Shown here piece after piece: positions 60,823 to 64,000 of a stretch of 64,000 nucleotides of DNA. Under the pieces are notes generated by a model. It was not told where the DNA came from. It did no database searches and saw only the letters and a list, made by a program, of their open reading frames with translations. Each line of letters begins with the position of its first letter. The stretch's first letter is position 1. The DNA lies in NCBI GenBank assembly GCA_902784465.1, contig CACZUZ010000001.1, positions 1 to 64,000 of the forward strand, in the 5' to 3' direction. The DNA comes from an uncultured Bacteroidota bacterium (GTDB taxonomy: Bacteria; Bacteroidota; Bacteroidia; Bacteroidales; P3). Position numbers and translations under genes: made by a program.

Positions 60823-63501
60823 TTATAGCATGAGGCGGACGCCGAAGCGGATTGCGCCGCACTGGCTGGGGGTGAGGCCGTCGGTGTAGGTGAGGCGGCG
60901 GACATAGTCGATGCGTAACACTCGCAAGATGTTCTCTATGCCTATGCTGAACTCCATGTAGGGGGTGTTGCCCAGAGCCTGGGTGCCGGTTGGGAATTGG
61001 TAGAGGCCGGCATTATTAGCCTTAAAGGGGTTGTTTTTATCGGATAGCGCGCCGTAGAGTGCGTTGAAGCCTACCACTTCGCGGAGCTTTAGGCGGCGTA
61101 TTAGCGGCACATGGTTGAGGATGAGGCCTTTGGCGTGATAGGTGGCATGGAGCGACACGTAGCGGTCGACGATGAACTCCATGGGGTACATGGTGTTGAA
61201 TGCTGAGGACTCAAGGAAGATGCCGATGTTGCCGTCGGGGATGATGAGCCGCGGCAGTGGCACACGGTTCCAGATGATGCCCGCCTTGAGGCTCAGGTCG
61301 GCAAAGCCCATGATGTCGAGCCAGAAGCGTTTTTCGGCACTGAGGTCGGTGCGTTGGTAGAGGAACCCGTTGCCGTCGCCGTTGCCTGACAGATGGAATC
61401 CGTCGCTGCTCATATAGGCTATCCGGTGGCTAAGGACTATGGTGGGTATGTCTTTTTTCAGCCGCATCAGCGAGGCATTGCCAGGCCGTCCGAAATCCTC
61501 TACCATGTAGGGGTAGTAGGCCAGTCGTGCCGTCCATTCGGCTTCGGCAAAATGAGCCACCTCGGTGAGCGAGCCGTCCTCGTGGTATCGGCGATAGTGG
61601 AGTCCGCTGGTGGGGGTATAGTGGCGTGCTGCCAGCCATGTGTCGAAGTTGAGATGGCTGGGGAACTCCTTGCGTAGCCGCAGCTGAGCTTCGGCTACAT
61701 ACTGCATGTTGTATTCCAAGTCATTGGACGATGAAATGTTGTCGCGGTCCAGCTTCTCGTATTTCTGTCCTGGCACCTCCAGGTCGTAGGAGGCCTTGAG
61801 GCTTACCAGGCTCATGGGGTTTTCGTGCGAGTTGTGCTCTTTCTCGTCGAAGGTGTGAATCAGCGTGGTGCTGAATTTCGGACGCCGGTCGCGGAAACCG
61901 TAGGCGGCATAGCCTTCGATGAAGTTGCGGCGGCTGAGCCGTGCCGTGGTCATGCCTCCTACGCGTAGTCGCCATCCCTCGTGCTGGTTGTGGCTCACGA
62001 AATTGTAGACAGGCCCTATGTCGAAACGACTCGAGTCGCGCTCACTGCGTGTGTTGATATGGCCTGTGACGACGGCGAGGGAGAATTTCTTCAGGAACCG
62101 TATCTCGGGTAGCTGCTTGATGTCGTGACGCATGCTGTCGACGCCACGCTCACCTTTGGTGAGGGGTATGCTGCGTATGGTGTCCCATTTGACGGCGCGC
62201 AGCTGCTTGCGAGGCAGGGCCGCCGTCGAGGTGAGGGGCTTGAAGAGGCTGTCGGGCAGCACGACGGCAGAGTCGCCGAAACGATAGTCGTCGTGGCAGG
62301 TGGTTTGCTGGAAATAGAGCTCCTGCAGACCACGGCTAACGTATATTCGGCCATAGATGTCGCTACGTTCGGGCAGGTAGCTGGGCAATGCGGAAATGTG
62401 GGAATTCGTTAATGTGTCAGTTGGGGAGAGGGAATTCTTCACGAACAATGAGTCGCGTTCGGTGGCCTGGCGGAAAGTCTGCCTTATCGTGAGGCCGTGT
62501 ACGTAGTTGATGTTGACAGTGCGCGACACTGTCATGACGCAGGCCACCACGGCATAGCTGCTGTCGAGGGCCACGAGCATCTGGCCGGTGAAGCCGTAGG
62601 TGCTTGTGTTGGCTGGCGCAAACGAGAGCTCGACGCAGGGCGTGCCGTCATATTCCAGCGTGTCGGTAATGTAATAGTGGTAGAAGGTTGTGGCAAGCAG
62701 CGTATGGAGCGGGCCTGTGAAGTGTGTGAGCATGATTTCGATGTCGTTGTCGTAGATGTCGACTGGGACAAACATGGCGCTGAAGGTGGAGTCCATGCCG
62801 TCTTGCCCCATCATCTCGTTCATGCCGGTGAGGTGGCGGGCTGTTATGAGCGACCGGCTGTTGTCGCCATGTTGCTCCGTGCGTTTGGTTTCGCGGATTG
62901 AGATGTAGAGTGCCGGAACCTCGTCGAAGGGGGTGCGGCCTATGTACTTCTCGATGGCTTTTAGTCGCCGCCACGGCCATTTGCGGTCGAAATCGTGTAC
63001 GAAGTCGTCGAGGGCAAGTACCTCTTTCTCGTAGGTGCAGCGCGAGAAACGGGTGTCGGAGGCGAGGCGGTTGCGCTCCTTGTTGGCGATGACGTTGCGT
63101 ACAAGGTCGACGGCTGGGTTGTTGCGCCGACGATAGCGGGCTCTGTGCCGTGAAGCGGTCACTTCGGTCGGCTTCAGGGTGTTGGTGTGAGGGTTAAGCT
63201 CGATTTTGACACCGCGTTTCATTGTGCCGTGGCGTATGGCGATGACTTTGGGTGTGTAGCCGAGCATCTTGAAGAGGACAGAATCGTGGCCGGGTTGCAA
63301 ATCTTTCTGGACGAGTTTGAAACGACCGTCGCCGTCGGTGACGGTGCCAATGGTGGTGCCGACGAAACCGACCTGGACGAAGGGAAGGCTCTCGCCGGAT
63401 TGGGCGTCGACAACGCGACCCTGTATGCCGGTCTGTTGGGCATGGGAAACAGAAAGAAAGAGGTTGAAGAGTGCTAATAATATGAGTGGAAGCTGTTTCA
63501 A
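60823..63501 (-). CDS. DUF5686 outer-membrane protein with carboxypeptidase-like regulatory domain, paralogue 2
   Basis: The product is 892 residues from a TTG start that overlaps the stop of the fucosidase gene (TTGA); no ATG gives the signal peptide (LKQLPLILLALFNLFLSVSH). Residues 22-110 are the regulatory CarbopepD-like domain (GRVVDAQSGESLPFVQVGFV, TDGDGRFKLVQ). The rest parallels the gene at 37042-39714 throughout: RRRNNPAVDLVRNVI, IDIYDND-type VDIYDNDIEIMLTHFTGP, GFRDRRPKFS, FSIGIENILRVLRIDYVRRL. Coupling to a glycosidase gene suggests a role in outer-membrane glycan handling, but the family function is unknown. Confidence 0.85.
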   Translation of the reverse strand: MKQLPLILLALFNLFLSVSHAQQTGIQGRVVDAQSGESLPFVQVGFVGTTIGTVTDGDGRFKLVQKDLQPGHDSVLFKMLGYTPKVIAIRHGTMKRGVKIELNPHTNTLKPTEVTASRHRARYRRRNNPAVDLVRNVIANKERNRLASDTRFSRCTYEKEVLALDDFVHDFDRKWPWRRLKAIEKYIGRTPFDEVPALYISIRETKRTEQHGDNSRSLITARHLTGMNEMMGQDGMDSTFSAMFVPVDIYDNDIEIMLTHFTGPLHTLLATTFYHYYITDTLEYDGTPCVELSFAPANTSTYGFTGQMLVALDSSYAVVACVMTVSRTVNINYVHGLTIRQTFRQATERDSLFVKNSLSPTDTLTNSHISALPSYLPERSDIYGRIYVSRGLQELYFQQTTCHDDYRFGDSAVVLPDSLFKPLTSTAALPRKQLRAVKWDTIRSIPLTKGERGVDSMRHDIKQLPEIRFLKKFSLAVVTGHINTRSERDSSRFDIGPVYNFVSHNQHEGWRLRVGGMTTARLSRRNFIEGYAAYGFRDRRPKFSTTLIHTFDEKEHNSHENPMSLVSLKASYDLEVPGQKYEKLDRDNISSSNDLEYNMQYVAEAQLRLRKEFPSHLNFDTWLAARHYTPTSGLHYRRYHEDGSLTEVAHFAEAEWTARLAYYPYMVEDFGRPGNASLMRLKKDIPTIVLSHRIAYMSSDGFHLSGNGDGNGFLYQRTDLSAEKRFWLDIMGFADLSLKAGIIWNRVPLPRLIIPDGNIGIFLESSAFNTMYPMEFIVDRYVSLHATYHAKGLILNHVPLIRRLKLREVVGFNALYGALSDKNNPFKANNAGLYQFPTGTQALGNTPYMEFSIGIENILRVLRIDYVRRLTYTDGLTPSQCGAIRFGVRLML
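62375..62441. repeat. 67-bp stretch identical in both DUF5686 paralogues, copy 2
   Basis: It is identical to 38573-38639, including all third codon positions, while neighbouring codons differ. Confidence 0.85.
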
Positions 63502-64000
63502 TTGTCGTAAATCTTGTCCATGTACAGGCCGATGTTGTTGATGACGGGGCAGGCAAGGGCGGAGTCGAAGGTTATGCGGACGACATGAGTGGTGACCGTA
63601 GGGATGAGGAGGATGCGTTTGTATCCTATGGTTGTGCCTTCGGCGACGGTTTCCCAAAATGTGTAGAATGTGTCGTCCGTCCCTTCGGGGAATACAACTT
63701 CACGTACTTCGACATGGTATTTCTGAACTCTCTGTCCGAGAGGGATATACTCCTGGAGCATGATGCGGTTGAAGGTCACGTTGGCATCGAAAAAGAGAGT
63801 CAGGGTAGGGGAAAGGACGCTGTCGTCGACTGTCCAGTAGCTGTCGTAGTCATCGTCGATGACGTTCAAGGGACTGTAGTGTTGGCATTTAACCTCTTTT
63901 GCATTTGTCCGTTGTCTGGGATTAGCAATCCAAGACTTCTGTTTGTATCCTCCTCTCACATGGGTGGCATCCACATGGGCTTTACTGGCCAGGTTGTTGG
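63498..64000 (-). CDS. Alpha-L-fucosidase (GH29-like), C-terminal part, runs off the window
   Basis: The frame is open to the right edge, so the gene is 5'-partial; at least 166 codons are present. The visible part is the C-terminal F5/8 type C-like domain of GH29 fucosidases: LASKAHVDATHVRGG, VIDDDYDSYWTVDD, NRIMLQEYIPLGQRVQKYHV, then EGTTIGYKRILLIPTVTTHV and CPVINNIGLYMD. The catalytic domain lies outside the window, so activity cannot be judged. The stop overlaps the TTG start of the DUF5686 gene. Confidence 0.8.
   Translation of the reverse strand, partial: NNLASKAHVDATHVRGGYKQKSWIANPRQRTNAKEVKCQHYSPLNVIDDDYDSYWTVDDSVLSPTLTLFFDANVTFNRIMLQEYIPLGQRVQKYHVEVREVVFPEGTDDTFYTFWETVAEGTTIGYKRILLIPTVTTHVVRITFDSALACPVINNIGLYMDKIYDN

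Overview
The window looks like chromosomal DNA of an uncultured Bacteroidales-type member of the Bacteroidota (inference). The support is a type IX secretion (T9SS) C-terminal sorting tail on a giant exported protein, a T9SS plug-type protein, GIN, BACON, DUF5686 and S23 four-helix-bundle families, and at least nine upstream regions carrying the Bacteroidota -7 box TAnnTTTG. Clear Shine-Dalgarno sequences are generally absent.

Region 1 (about 1-10.1 kb) is an accessory, decaying island. It holds a DUF3791-DUF3990-DUF3791 toxin-antitoxin-like trio, an AAA/DUF4143 ATPase, a coupled SinR/Cas2-like + OLD-like ATPase pair followed by a possibly frameshifted ORF, a YhcG/DUF1016 nuclease, an S23 cassette framed by inverted repeats and a polyvalent-type kinase. 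Gene scraps (two pieces resembling one sugar-nucleotide epimerase, an amidase tail) and several families of interspersed repeats lie between them. The island ends beside a tRNA-Val(GAC) with its own promoter and terminator.

Region 2 (10.4-21.3 kb) is ordinary GC-rich core: a DegT aminotransferase, an ECF sigma / membrane partner / GIN outer-membrane protein operon (the last frameshifted), a Wza-like export lipoprotein, a BaiN-like flavoprotein, a tandem UspA, then ruvB, hutI, a LolD-like ATPase and rlmB. A near-perfect parS site lies inside the rlmB coding start.

Region 3 (21.7-41.7 kb) is cell-surface biology: a 3981-residue T9SS cargo built of jelly-roll, beta-helix, CARDB-like, Ig-like and GEVED-like modules, then tilS, the T9SS plug protein, a small beta-barrel, a DUF5686 outer-membrane protein and an M49-type metallopeptidase lipoprotein followed by a tandemly duplicated terminator.

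Region 4 (41.8-44.1 kb) is a junction of debris: a second DUF4143 ATPase, a 105-bp hairpin element inside a transposase-like remnant, and the first 21 codons of a third DUF4143-type gene.

Region 5 (44.15-59.97 kb), all on the minus strand and visibly more AT-rich than regions 2-3, is the most interesting part. It is a tightly packed set of a zinc-ribbon/FHA protein, a kinase-FHA protein, a MotB/TolR-like and MotA/ExbB-like channel pair, an FHA-TM-trypsin protease, a protease-like paralogue without its triad, a membrane PP2C phosphatase, a SPOR-like secreted protein, a second membrane kinase, a small beta-barrel, two BACON/WG-repeat exported proteins and a lipoprotein. I read it as one phospho-signalling and envelope system in which FHA domains read kinase output, PP2C resets it, and an ion-driven channel and periplasmic protease act across the inner membrane. 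I know of no described system with this composition.

Region 6 (60.8-64 kb) holds a second DUF5686 paralogue, translationally coupled to the C-terminal end of a GH29-like alpha-L-fucosidase that runs off the window.
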